DNA from: JABDMH01 sp965223165
GTDB taxonomy: Bacteria; Bacteroidota; Bacteroidia; Chitinophagales; Saprospiraceae
NCBI GenBank assembly: GCA_965223165.1
Contig: CBDCVQ010000001.1
Coordinates: 124,001-188,000 of the forward strand
DNA: 64,000 bases
Direction: 5' to 3'
In this document: in pieces, positions 54,546 to 63,472 of the stretch
How positions within the stretch are numbered: position 1 is the stretch's first letter
Layout: each line of letters begins with the position of its first letter
The notes under the pieces: model-generated
The model's database searches: none
Told to the model about the DNA's origin: nothing
Seen by the model: the letters and a program-made list of their open reading frames with translations, nothing else
Program-made: the position numbers and the translations under genes

Positions 54546-55822
54546 ATGAAGCCCAGCATCGCTAACTGTATCCTATTACTTATTGTGCTTCTCTCCCTCG
54601 CAGCGGGACGTTCGAACAACTCTAACGCAATAGATCCAGGTGCCATAGGAAAAGACTCTCTCAGCTATACAAAAACGCTCACCATTCATTCTGACATTCT
54701 AAATGAAGACAGAACCTTACACATAGCCTTACCAGAAAACTATTACCTACACTCAGAAGAGATTACCTATCCCATCTTTTTGCTCCTGGTAGATCAGTTC
54801 TTTCAGGTGACGGCAGGAGTCATAAAACACTTAAGTTCTGTCGAAAGAATTCCGGAGTTCATTCTGGTCAGTCTACCGGATGGCCCCCGCACTCCAAAAG
54901 TGTTTACAAATGGCAGCAATTTCTGGCGAGGAAACCAAACATTGGGCAGAGGAAATGAAGACTTGTTTACCCAACATCTGAAAGAGGAGCTCTTTCCCTA
55001 CTTAAAAGAAAATTACAGGGCCAATGACTTTCGCATCGTCATGGGCACTTCCTACTCGTCCATTTACCCGTTACATTCTTTCACGAAGGAACCAATTTGT
55101 TTGACGCTCATATTGCTCTGGCCTCGGGAGATATTCTGAGTATGGGATATGAAGAAAATGGGAAAACCTTCATCGACCTATTTGTCGACGATTTAAGAAC
55201 CAAAAAGAGAACGACCGGATACCTATATGTCACTTCTGCAGAAGGTGATGGCGGCGAAACGGCACCCGAAATAAATGAGAATCTTATCGCCTTAGACAAG
55301 AGACTAAAACCTTATCAATCAGAAGATTTTCATTTCATATCAAAGCCGTTTCCCAATGAAGGTCACTATGATGTCGTACTACCCGGATTAATGGAGGCGC
55401 TAAACATGATCTTCCCCATAGAAGACATGTATGCCAGGTATAGAGATCTCATTGCAAAACCTGGCAACGCCCTCCACAATATAGACGAGCACTATCAAAA
55501 ACTGTCCAATAAGTACGGCTTTAAGCTAAGACCAAGGGGCGAAAGATGGAGAAGTGGCAATAGATTAAGTTGGGTAGGTCCCTACCTCCTACGACAAGGA
55601 AGAACGGAAGAAGCTATTGAAGTAATAAAGCGCTGGATCAGCTATCGCCCCGGCTCCCACAAAGCCTATGCTGAATTGTCAAAAGCCTATGAAAAGGATA
55701 AGCAAGTCAGCAAAGCCATTCATGCACTCAAGAATGCCATCCACCTAACATCAAATTTATCCGATGATACAGGTAACGGCTACAAAGAAAAGTTGCTTGA
55801 TCTTGAAGCAAAAGGAAATTAA
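54546..55822 (+). pseudogene. Secreted esterase (EsteraseD-like) with TPR tail, frameshifted near 55090
   Basis: Start at the ATG at 54546 with a signal peptide (MKPSIANCILLLIVLLSLAAG); the frame is open back to 54474. The first frame covers the esterase core (LYLPENYYLHSEE-like start, FILVSLPDG, the nucleophile region RIVMGTSYSS) and then loses homology. The second frame resumes as FDAHIALASGDIL, with GYLYVTSAEGDGG, the His segment PNEGHYDVVLPG and a C-terminal TPR-like helical part. One missing base around 55085-55095 (GAACCAATTTG; one more A restores the frame) explains the break. It may be a sequencing error or a real inactivation. Confidence 0.8.
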
Positions 55823-55898
55823 CCAATTATCGAAATCCAGTTGGCCAGCGGTGAAGATCATCAAAGTACCTAGATCCCTATAACAAAAATTTGGAAAC

Positions 55899-57899
55899 AT
55901 GAAAGCTACTAAACTAGCAATAGTGCTGACAGCCTTGTCCGTTCATTTGGCTATTGCTCAAGAAGAGGGTGTCAAAGAAAACACACAAAATCTAGCATGG
56001 CCCTCCTTAGCATTGCCACATATACAGGTAATCCCGATAAAAGACTCCAAGGCCGACAGGCAATATGAGCTTTATGTTAAACTGCCGGAAGGATATGCTG
56101 AGCATAGGGAGATAAAATACCCCGTCATCTACTATACGGATGCCATGTGGCATCTCGAAATACTATCTGCCGCCACAGAATACATGCTGGATGATGTTAT
56201 TCTGGTGGGAATTTCCTGGCAAAAGGATATCAATGAAGACCTGAAAAAGGAAGTTGGAGCGCATGTCAGTCGTTTCCGAGACTACAGTCTAATGAAATCA
56301 ACCAGGCAGGAAATTCAGGAAAAGTATCAATTGGGTCAAGCCAATGGACATCTGGATTTCATCCGCCATGAGGTGATCAAATACGTTGACAACACCTATC
56401 GCACCGATCCGGATAGCCGTACCTATTTCGGCTATTCACTGGGAGGTGAATTTGGTGCCTATATCTTACTGACTCAACCTCATACCTTTGACAATTACAT
56501 CCTGGGCAGTCCATCGATCAAAAGCGAAATTCCCTACCTAGCAGAGCTTAATGCTAAACTTGCATATAGAGATTCGACTAAAAACAATAGCCTGCATGCC
56601 AATGTATTTCTGTCACGCGGCACCTTAGAGCAAGAGGCAGCTGAGCCTATCGAGGCGTTTGGTAGTTTACTGAAGGATAGAAGAGATCCCGGCTTATCCT
56701 TACATAGTAAAGTGATTGAAGGCGATCATGAAAGTGCCTTTCCGCTGACCGCCGTAAGCAGTGTTGCTTGGTTGTCGACATTGATCAGAGGGGATTCGAC
56801 TAGTAATCCTGAGCTGTCATTCTGGGAGCAACCGCTCCTCAACAAAGCATTTATCAACGCGGCTCCAGAGGACCGAAAGGATGGACTTTCGGTGGGGGAA
56901 TTGGGCATCGATGGTGGCCAAAAAGAGATGATCCTTAAGCTGGCAAAGGAGATCGCTAACCACAAACACGGTGGGTTCGACAGCTTTCTCATTACCCATA
57001 AAGACACGCTTATTTTTGAATCTTACTATCAGCGTGGCCGCATCAATCTGCCACATGGTCAGGCATCAGCCACGAAAGCCTACACCGGCTTAGCCCTGGG
57101 CCGGGCTATCCAGCTGGGTTATCTCACCATGGATGATCTAAACAAACCCCTGGTCAGTTTTCTCAAAGACTTGGATCCAACAAAACTTGTGGAAGGTGCC
57201 GAAAAGATCACCTTGCATCACGCCTTGACCATGCGCTCGGGTATTCGTATCAGTGAAGAACAGAGAGAAGCAATGAATAAAAAACCGGACCAGCTCAAGG
57301 GTCAAGGGGAAGTTCAATCGCTACTCACGCATAGTACACCAATCACAGAAGAATCCCAGGTTTTCAACTATGGAGGCGATCCAGCATTGGTGATGCAAGT
57401 CATAGAGGCCGTCGTACCAGCATCGGCCAAAGACTTTATCAAAAAAGAACTGCTCGACAAATTGGGCATCAAGAGTTACATTTGGAAGACGGCCCCTAGC
57501 GGTTTACCAGAATCTGGTTGGCGCACAAGCATGACATCGCGCGATATGGTCAAATGGGGCACCTTGGTCATGAACAATGGTAAATGGAATGGCGAACAGT
57601 TAATTCCGGAAGCCTTTATCGCCAAGGCGACCCGTAGGATTCTGCAGACCGGTGATGATGATATTTACGGCGGCGGCAAGGATGTCTCCCATGAAGGGTA
57701 TGGCTACTTCTGGTGGAGTGCCGATCTGAAACACGGTGCTAAAAGCTATTACGGCGCATCTGCCCAAGGTGGCGGTGGCCAGTATATCCTTCTGATCAAG
57801 GAGCTTGATTTGCTGATTGTGGTCACTGGCCACGATAATGATAACGCCACCCTACAGCTAGCTGCAGAGCGGGTTATACCGGCTTTTGTTGGGTCATAG
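55899..57899 (+). CDS. Esterase/beta-lactamase-fold serine hydrolase fusion
   Basis: 666 residues with a signal peptide (MKATKLAIVLTALSVHLAIAQ). N-terminal domain (about 45-290): EsteraseD/Fes-like alpha/beta hydrolase with DVILVGISWQ, nucleophile YFGYSLGGEFG (Ser near 184) and His in VIEGDHESAFP. C-terminal domain (about 310-665): beta-lactamase-like hydrolase nearly collinear with the gene at 52.5 kb, with SxxK as SATK in GQASATKAYTGLALGRAIQLGYL, YGG in FNYGGDPAL and QGGGGQYI. Two active serine enzymes in one exported chain. It appears to unite the activities of the two preceding genes. Confidence 0.9.
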   Translation: MKATKLAIVLTALSVHLAIAQEEGVKENTQNLAWPSLALPHIQVIPIKDSKADRQYELYVKLPEGYAEHREIKYPVIYYTDAMWHLEILSAATEYMLDDVILVGISWQKDINEDLKKEVGAHVSRFRDYSLMKSTRQEIQEKYQLGQANGHLDFIRHEVIKYVDNTYRTDPDSRTYFGYSLGGEFGAYILLTQPHTFDNYILGSPSIKSEIPYLAELNAKLAYRDSTKNNSLHANVFLSRGTLEQEAAEPIEAFGSLLKDRRDPGLSLHSKVIEGDHESAFPLTAVSSVAWLSTLIRGDSTSNPELSFWEQPLLNKAFINAAPEDRKDGLSVGELGIDGGQKEMILKLAKEIANHKHGGFDSFLITHKDTLIFESYYQRGRINLPHGQASATKAYTGLALGRAIQLGYLTMDDLNKPLVSFLKDLDPTKLVEGAEKITLHHALTMRSGIRISEEQREAMNKKPDQLKGQGEVQSLLTHSTPITEESQVFNYGGDPALVMQVIEAVVPASAKDFIKKELLDKLGIKSYIWKTAPSGLPESGWRTSMTSRDMVKWGTLVMNNGKWNGEQLIPEAFIAKATRRILQTGDDDIYGGGKDVSHEGYGYFWWSADLKHGAKSYYGASAQGGGGQYILLIKELDLLIVVTGHDNDNATLQLAAERVIPAFVGS

Positions 57900-58089
57900 T
57901 GATCTCAGTGTCATCAGAGCGTATATGAATAGGTCTCTAAATGTGAGACACCAGATGCAATGTCCTTTCATTCCGTTTCATTTCATATTTCATGTGAACG
58001 CTTTGGCGACATAGGCAGCTCGACGTAGGCAGGATGACTTCATGATCGTGTGTGAGATGCTGGCTACATGCTCGCGAAAACGGACCTTC

Positions 58090-58634
58090 TATTTGGCAAT
58101 GCAAGTCATTGATGCCGTGGTGCCTCGCAGCGCCGAAGACTTCGTCAAAAAAGAATTTCTGCATAAACTAGGCTCCACCAACTATGCCAGGCAGCCCGGC
58201 ATCAGTGGCCTGCCTGCTGGTGGGTGGAAATCAAGCAAAACATCGCGTGCCATGCTCAAAATCTGGCCTCCTAGCATAAAACGATGGCCAATGCAAGGGC
58301 GAGCAGCTCGACTCCAGCCCGTTCATCACGAAGCAGCCAGCCGGGTCCTCCACGTCAGCGATGATGACATCTTCGGCGCCCCCCAGACGTGTCCAATCAG
58401 GGCTATGGCTATTTCTGGTGGAGCGCCGATCAGACCCATGGCCATCAAAGCTACTTCAGCTACTCTGCTCAGGGTGGTGGCGGCCAGTTTGTCCCTCACA
58501 TCGAGGAGCTACATCAGATACTTGTGGCTACAGGGCGTCCTAATTCTGTTGAAGAGCAAGACACTATCAGTGCCCTTCAGATGGTGCAGCGTGGGTATTG
58601 CCTGCCTTTGTTGAGTAGAGGGCATCGTTCATAA
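58090..58634 (+). pseudogene. Decayed copy of the serine hydrolase C-terminal domain
   Basis: The sequence parallels the last third of the gene at 55899-57899. One frame has MQVIDAVVPRSAEDFVKKEF and GLPAGGWKSSKTSRAM; after a frame change the match continues as NQGYGYFWWSADQTHG and SYSAQGGGGQFV. At least two frameshifts and the lack of the N-terminal half, including SATK, make it non-functional. It indicates tandem duplication followed by decay at the cluster's end. Confidence 0.8.
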
Positions 58635-58830
58635 AAGCTGATTCCCTCACTTTACCGCGATCGATGACATGAGGAACGTCCCATTTCTCTAGTAATGGTC
58701 AGTATATCAGCTATGCAATTCGAGGTCTCTGGTTCAACCAGTCAGGCATTCGCGTCACTCTCATTGGGATAATCCGGAGATATGCCAACACATGGCTGCC
58801 TATAAGGTGCCTCGTCAGCCATCAATCATA

Positions 58831-59040
58831 CTATTCGCCCCTCGATCTTCTATATTTTCTCAGATTAATGACATTATGACCATATCTTAATCTGGAGTAT
58901 TCCTCTATCACATCTACACTTCCGTGCGGACCTGGAGTACTCAAAATATAATTCCTCCTCTTTGCGGCCGCCCTATCAGGATCAGAATAAAATCCACCAA
59001 TTTGACCGTGATTTTCACAATAAACAAAGTACCTTGCCAT
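58831..59040 (-). CDS. Small hypothetical protein
   Basis: 69 residues, soluble and basic at the C-terminus (NLRKYRRSRGE). It has an orderly start (MARYFVYCENHGQIGGFYSD) suggesting a real small beta-alpha protein. It begins 4 bases behind the stop of the interrupted secreted protein, so it was probably translated with it. No family recognised. Confidence 0.5.
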   Translation of the reverse strand: MARYFVYCENHGQIGGFYSDPDRAAAKRRNYILSTPGPHGSVDVIEEYSRLRYGHNVINLRKYRRSRGE

Positions 59041-59044
59041 AATG

Positions 59045-59559
59045 CTATCTATTTAATTTAATAGGGAATGTCGTCTGTAAACCAAATGAATTCCTCTTCA
59101 AAAGGTCATCTTCTTCATCAGATTCAAAAACGTCATTTAGGCCATAAAAGATTTCAAAGTTCACAATTGATGCATCATCATCTTTCTTCATCGCAGAAAA
59201 GAGTATACCAAATCTAATGGAAGTTCGAGGGATGTGAGGTCCGATCTCCAACAGTCCCCGTATATGGAACCCTAGATTATTTTGCGAGAAACCAAGTTGA
59301 TAATAGTCACAAAATATCTGAGAAGTAACAATTCGATCTTCAAAGACACCAATATATGCTTTCTGCGATTCCCGTATGATCCGACTTGTCGATATGGAAT
59401 CAATGGTCTCCACCATTCGTTCCGATAACGAACCAATATTATTACCATAGTCAACCCTGGCTCCAACTGTAAAAAAGCTCACTTTAGGGGAATTATAGAA
59501 ACTTTTACCCGATGCCTTCTCACTGATATACCTTGAGAATGAGAGATTCAAAGTTGGGA
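59045..59559 (-). pseudogene. C-terminal part of a secreted coiled-coil protein, cut off by an IS3-family insertion
   Basis: About 170 residues, beginning with LVPTLNLSFSRYIS directly at the IS boundary, where the first codon is TTG and no ATG is near. The sequence is beta-strand rich (VSFFTVGARVDYG, LGFHIRGLLEIG, TSIRFGILFSA, FGLQTTFPIKL), compatible with an outer-membrane beta-barrel-like end. It joins in frame to the fragment at 61112-62315 when the IS and one CCAAG copy are removed (...EVDDLVPTLNL...). Confidence 0.78.
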
Positions 59560-59620
59560 CCAAGTGTAACAGCCCCCTAATTGATCAGACAGAGTTACAG
59601 ATAATTAACTGTAAATTTAC

Positions 59621-59938
59621 ATGATGACTAGACGAACATTTAGCAAAGAGAAAAAGCTTCAGATACTGAAGGAGGCCAAAGTAGAGGGGGTGAAGAAGAC
59701 ATTGGATAAGTATGGGATTTATCCAGCGACGTACTATTCGTGGAGGAAGAAATACGAGCAGATGGGCGAAAAGGGTATGGACTACGGGATGACCAAGGCA
59801 CGCCTGAAGGAGATACGTCGCTTAGAGAAAGAGAATGCGGCCCTCAAGGAATTGATGGTGGAGAAGGACTTGAAGATCAAAATGCAGCAGGAGATCATAA
59901 AAAAAAACCGACCACAGTGGGCGAGAAAAAAGCGATAG
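59621..59938 (+). CDS. IS3-family transposase OrfA
   Basis: 105 residues. A helix-turn-helix of the IS3 OrfA type (RRTFSKEKKLQILKEAK; YGIYPATYYSWRKKY) is followed by a leucine-zipper-like coiled coil (LKEIRRLEKENAALKELM). The frame meets OrfB at an A9 run (59899-59907) where the zero-frame codons ATA AAA AAA AAC allow -1 slippage to make the OrfAB transposase. Confidence 0.93.
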   Translation: MMTRRTFSKEKKLQILKEAKVEGVKKTLDKYGIYPATYYSWRKKYEQMGEKGMDYGMTKARLKEIRRLEKENAALKELMVEKDLKIKMQQEIIKKNRPQWARKKR

Positions 59939-60957
59939 TGCGACGATATGCATCAGAGGGACTGGGCGTGGATAAGGGGTTGGCGTTGGTAGGGTTGAGT
60001 AGGAATCAATACTATCATCGGCGAGCCCGGGGTACCAGAAGGCCAGGCAGACCTATCAGCGAGTGCACCATGAAGTACATAGATGAGACCACCCGGGAGG
60101 TGGTGCCGAACAAAGAAGTGGTGGAGCAGATCGAAAAGGTGCTGGAGGACCCCGATACACAATATGGCTATAAGCGAATGACTGCAGCTATGATGCTGCT
60201 AGGCTATATGATCGGCCGCAAGAAAGTGTATCGGTTGATGAAGGAAAATGGCTTGCTACGCAGACGGATTCGGCCAACAGGCAAGAATCGGGTCCGAGGT
60301 AGGAAAGTGCAGCCGACCAGGCCGTTGGAAATATTGTCGATGGACATCAAGCAGGTGTGGGTAGAGGAACATGCACGTTCGGCGTATATTCTTAATATCA
60401 TAGATACCTTCACCCGCACCATCCTGTACAAGAGCTCAGCATACCATATGACTCAATACCAAGTACGTGCAGCATGGGAGCATGTCATCGAGCATTACTT
60501 ACAACCGGCAGATCTGAAAAACAAAGGCTTGGCCGTCGAAATTAGAAATGACAACGGCCCCCAGTTTGCCGCCACCATGGTGCGAGAATTCCTAGCTGAG
60601 AACGGCTTGAACCAAGTGTTCACCTACCCGTATTGTCCCGAACAAAATGGCCATGTAGAAAGCTTTCACGCCATCTTGTCAGAGCATCTCAACCGGTTCT
60701 ACTTTGACACCTTGGAGCAGCTCCAAGACACGCTGGAGTTATTCTACGAGAAGTACAATAGCGTCCGATTACATGGCTCCATAGCCTGTCTACCACCCTT
60801 GGTCTTCTGGCAACTATGGAGTATAGGGATGGTCAAGATGCATCACACCGAAAAGGGGAAAACCATATTTAAAATATCAGTACCCTATTGGAAACTATCG
60901 GGTAAAGGATTCCTGAGGGAGTTTCCCTTATCCAAAGAAGCTAAAAGAGCTTCTTAA
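59899..60957 (+). CDS. IS3-family transposase OrfB (DDE integrase core), expressed by -1 frameshift
   Basis: About 350 residues in the -1 frame relative to OrfA; the frame itself is open from about 59740, but the functional part starts at the A9 slip site. An HTH_21-type segment (QYGYKRMTAAMMLLGY) precedes the rve core. The catalytic triad is D in LEILSMDIKQVW, D in EIRNDNGPQFAA and E in NGHVESFHAIL. The fused OrfAB product catalyses copy-out/paste-in transposition through a circular intermediate, as known for IS3. Confidence 0.93.
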   Translation, partial: KKKPTTVGEKKAIVRRYASEGLGVDKGLALVGLSRNQYYHRRARGTRRPGRPISECTMKYIDETTREVVPNKEVVEQIEKVLEDPDTQYGYKRMTAAMMLLGYMIGRKKVYRLMKENGLLRRRIRPTGKNRVRGRKVQPTRPLEILSMDIKQVWVEEHARSAYILNIIDTFTRTILYKSSAYHMTQYQVRAAWEHVIEHYLQPADLKNKGLAVEIRNDNGPQFAATMVREFLAENGLNQVFTYPYCPEQNGHVESFHAILSEHLNRFYFDTLEQLQDTLELFYEKYNSVRLHGSIACLPPLVFWQLWSIGMVKMHHTEKGKTIFKISVPYWKLSGKGFLREFPLSKEAKRAS

Positions 60958-61111
60958 AAAGTAAAAATGGCAGCTAGTAATTTAACTGCCATCCAGACCA
61001 TCGGTACAAAGGTCACCGTCGGTCGTTTCCCTTAAACAGCAAAATTATGCATATTTGAAACCCTATTCTTTAACCCTGTAACGAAAGTCTGATATTTAGG
61101 GGGTCAAACCA

Positions 61112-62315
61112 CCAAGTCATCTACCTCTGAAAACTGAACATCCCTTAGATTCAGTGGGTTAAAAAATTTATACCTATTCGAAGATACTTTCCCTCCAACG
61201 GACAGCCAATGTAATCTAATTTTACCCCGAGGCCTGAGTTTTGGAAATTTGTCCAAGATCTTTCTTCTATTATCTTCATATTTTCTCGTCTCCACACCTA
61301 GATCCCATCCAATCTTCGCTCTCTCGTACTTCCCACTCTCTATACTCCTCTCTTGTTCAGCGATCTCCAACTGCTGTTGGCTTCTATGCAACGAATCTTT
61401 GCTGTAAGTGTTTAGCACCATATCCTTCATCAACCCCGCTATTTGAGCTTGAATGCCAGCGATAGAACCATTCAATTTGGATTCGAGATTTTCCACATCA
61501 ATCTTCTTCAATTCATATACATATCTATCATAATCCGTTGGATTTTTACTGCCTGTGAATCCACTATTCAATTCCTTTAACCTAGCCCTCTTAATGGACT
61601 CCATGTTCTTTTTCTGCTCGATCAAAATCTTAAGATTATTCTCAAGCACTAGTTTCTGAGCTTTAAGTTGCCTGTCTTTATTGATATCTAACGGAGCCCC
61701 CTCTTTACTAACCGCCAAGTACTTTCCGATTTTTTTCTTGAGATCTTCTATTTGCTGATCTTTCTCTTCAACTGATTTTTCTAATTTAAGTTCTTCAATT
61801 TTATTTTTTTTCTTGTATAGCTCATTTTGCTGTTTTAAGTTCTCAAGTTCAGTGCGAATTGCTTTCACATCGTCAAATACAATTTGAAGTCCTTTTCCAC
61901 CTACAAGAAAAGAGTGTTTCACTCCTAATTCTATGCCTGTTTTAAATTTGTTTTCAGAAAAAATTCCAGAAATACCATTGTTTACAGCGCCAGAAAAGCT
62001 GAATTCAGTGCTACTGTTGTCCCTCGAAATATTATAAGCAAAGGATAGTGCCTTGTTTTCTGTGCTTAATCCTACGAAGTTGCCAATCATTCCATCTGAA
62101 TTGGTGCTTATTAGATTGGAGAACTCCTTTTGAGCAAAGTAGTCTAAACGAGTATTTGCTAATGGCCCAGCTGCATCAACAAGTTCTTCAATATTTTGGT
62201 AGTACTTATCTTGTGCTAGTATTGAACTAGAACACATATAAATACAGAGCATAAATGTAATTCCACGTCGTCGATCATATATTTTCCCGCTGCTCTTCAG
62301 TAATGTTTCAATCAT
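61112..62315 (-). pseudogene. N-terminal part of a secreted coiled-coil protein, truncated by the IS3-family insertion
   Basis: About 400 residues to the IS boundary. A signal peptide is clearest from MLCIYMCSSSILAQ (ATG at 62252); the frame is open to 62315. An N-terminal beta-rich domain (about 60-140, FVGLSTENKALSFAYNIS, FKTGIELGVKHSFLVGG) is followed by long charged coiled coils (about 150-330, ELENLKQQNELYKKKNKIEE). The remaining frame reads a few codons into the IS and stops near 61104. The reconstructed protein is 572 residues from the first codon, with a beta-rich C-terminus, resembling a periplasmic or outer-membrane structural protein. No family recognised. Confidence 0.78.
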
Positions 62316-62401
62316 GTTCCAAAGGTTTATCTAAGTAAATATTTTCAATGCATTGTGAGTCATATTCTCGGTGTGCCATGCATTATTGTATTGCGTGTTC
62401 C

Positions 62402-63472
62402 CTATAGCCTGATGTAATCCCTCGGCCATCTATAGTATAACAATTCCTTTGGATCAATGATGTCCGCATAGCGCTTGACTATCTCAGTATCTGGATTAAT
62501 CACAACCAATTCGCGTATGTTCGTTCTTCCCCGAATAGACCGCTGTAGGAGATTCATACTTTCAAAGTCACTTGGTGGGCAGGAGTATCCAAATACGATG
62601 ATGTATTCGGCCTGTGAAAGGGACTCCTCTGCTTTAGTCCAAAGAGGCCTGATTTTATTGTGCAGAATCGAAGATTTGTTTGTCACTGGGGGCACAACGA
62701 TAGGGAAGGTATACTGTGTCTTCTTGCCTTTTAGACTTAGATTCGGATTGATGGACTTCCTCCTAGTAATTCTTACACTTCTATTAGGGTTGAACAGTAC
62801 CTTGGGTCGCACTTTGGACGAGCGATGAGTTGAATACCAGTTCAAGGATCCATGCAACTTCAGTATTGTAATTCCCTTAGGGCCCGAAGACGAGCCGACT
62901 TCAAAAAGATTGGTTGAGGCTCCTCTAGGAGATGTGATGTTCGAAGGGCTGACATCTATTCCGTAGCAATACGGAAAATTGAATATTTTACCATATGGCC
63001 CATAGGTTCTGACACTTTGGATTTTATGAAGAGTCTTCTCAGCTTGGATATCTTGATTGAAAGTAATGATTGTGATTTCCTCTGGTTTGAAGCCGTTCTT
63101 CAGGGCGCGTGAAAGAATTGTATATAGATTCTGACGTGTTGTTATTCTGATGTCATTCGTAGTTTCAGCTATTCGGTTGTTAAACACTCTTATTAAGTTT
63201 CTAAAATTGCTCACGGCATCATCCTGCAACATGGGATCAAGAATATCAGCGTATATCTTCGTCATAGCACCTTCAAGACTGTCGAATGAGGTAGAGAGAA
63301 TACTGTAGCCATAGTTTTCCTTTATGTATTTCTCAATAGAGCGAACTTCCCTGGGGTAGGATCTTTTGGCATCGCCAAAGAACCCATGGTCTAGCGGAGG
63401 TCGCTTGCTTCTAGATAAACTAGTGGCATCCGATAGGGTACAGCCGGCGCCCAGTATTAATGTAAGTCCCAT
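62402..63472 (-). CDS. SIR2-like domain protein (predicted NAD-binding, possible NADase)
   Basis: 356 residues; the N-terminus MGLTLILGAGCTLSDA is the NAD-binding glycine loop of SIR2-like proteins. Further landmarks: TIITFNQDIQAEK (TxNxD, near 140), ILKLHGSLNWY (catalytic His, near 205) and YIIVFGYSCPPSDFESM with VVINPD near the C-terminus. SIR2-like proteins with this LHGS and GYS pattern occur in antiphage systems (Thoeris, DSR, pAgo partners), where they deplete NAD+. No zinc-finger cysteines of deacetylase sirtuins are seen. It appears to be a stand-alone gene; a partner could lie beyond the right edge or be absent. Confidence 0.83.
   Translation of the reverse strand: MGLTLILGAGCTLSDATSLSRSKRPPLDHGFFGDAKRSYPREVRSIEKYIKENYGYSILSTSFDSLEGAMTKIYADILDPMLQDDAVSNFRNLIRVFNNRIAETTNDIRITTRQNLYTILSRALKNGFKPEEITIITFNQDIQAEKTLHKIQSVRTYGPYGKIFNFPYCYGIDVSPSNITSPRGASTNLFEVGSSSGPKGITILKLHGSLNWYSTHRSSKVRPKVLFNPNRSVRITRRKSINPNLSLKGKKTQYTFPIVVPPVTNKSSILHNKIRPLWTKAEESLSQAEYIIVFGYSCPPSDFESMNLLQRSIRGRTNIRELVVINPDTEIVKRYADIIDPKELLYYRWPRDYIRL

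Larger units (their letters stand above)
59565..61111 (+). mobile_element. IS3-family insertion sequence, complete, 1547 bp
   Basis: Ends are TG...CA with related terminal repeats: the left has CCCCCTAATTGATCAGAC and GTTACAG, the complement of the right has CCCCCTAAATATCAGAC and GTTACAG. The 5-bp target duplication CCAAG lies at 59560-59564 and 61112-61116. It carries overlapping orfA and orfB with an A9 slippery run. Both frames and ends look intact, so it may be active. It lies inside a secreted-protein gene and restores that gene's frame when removed. Confidence 0.92.
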
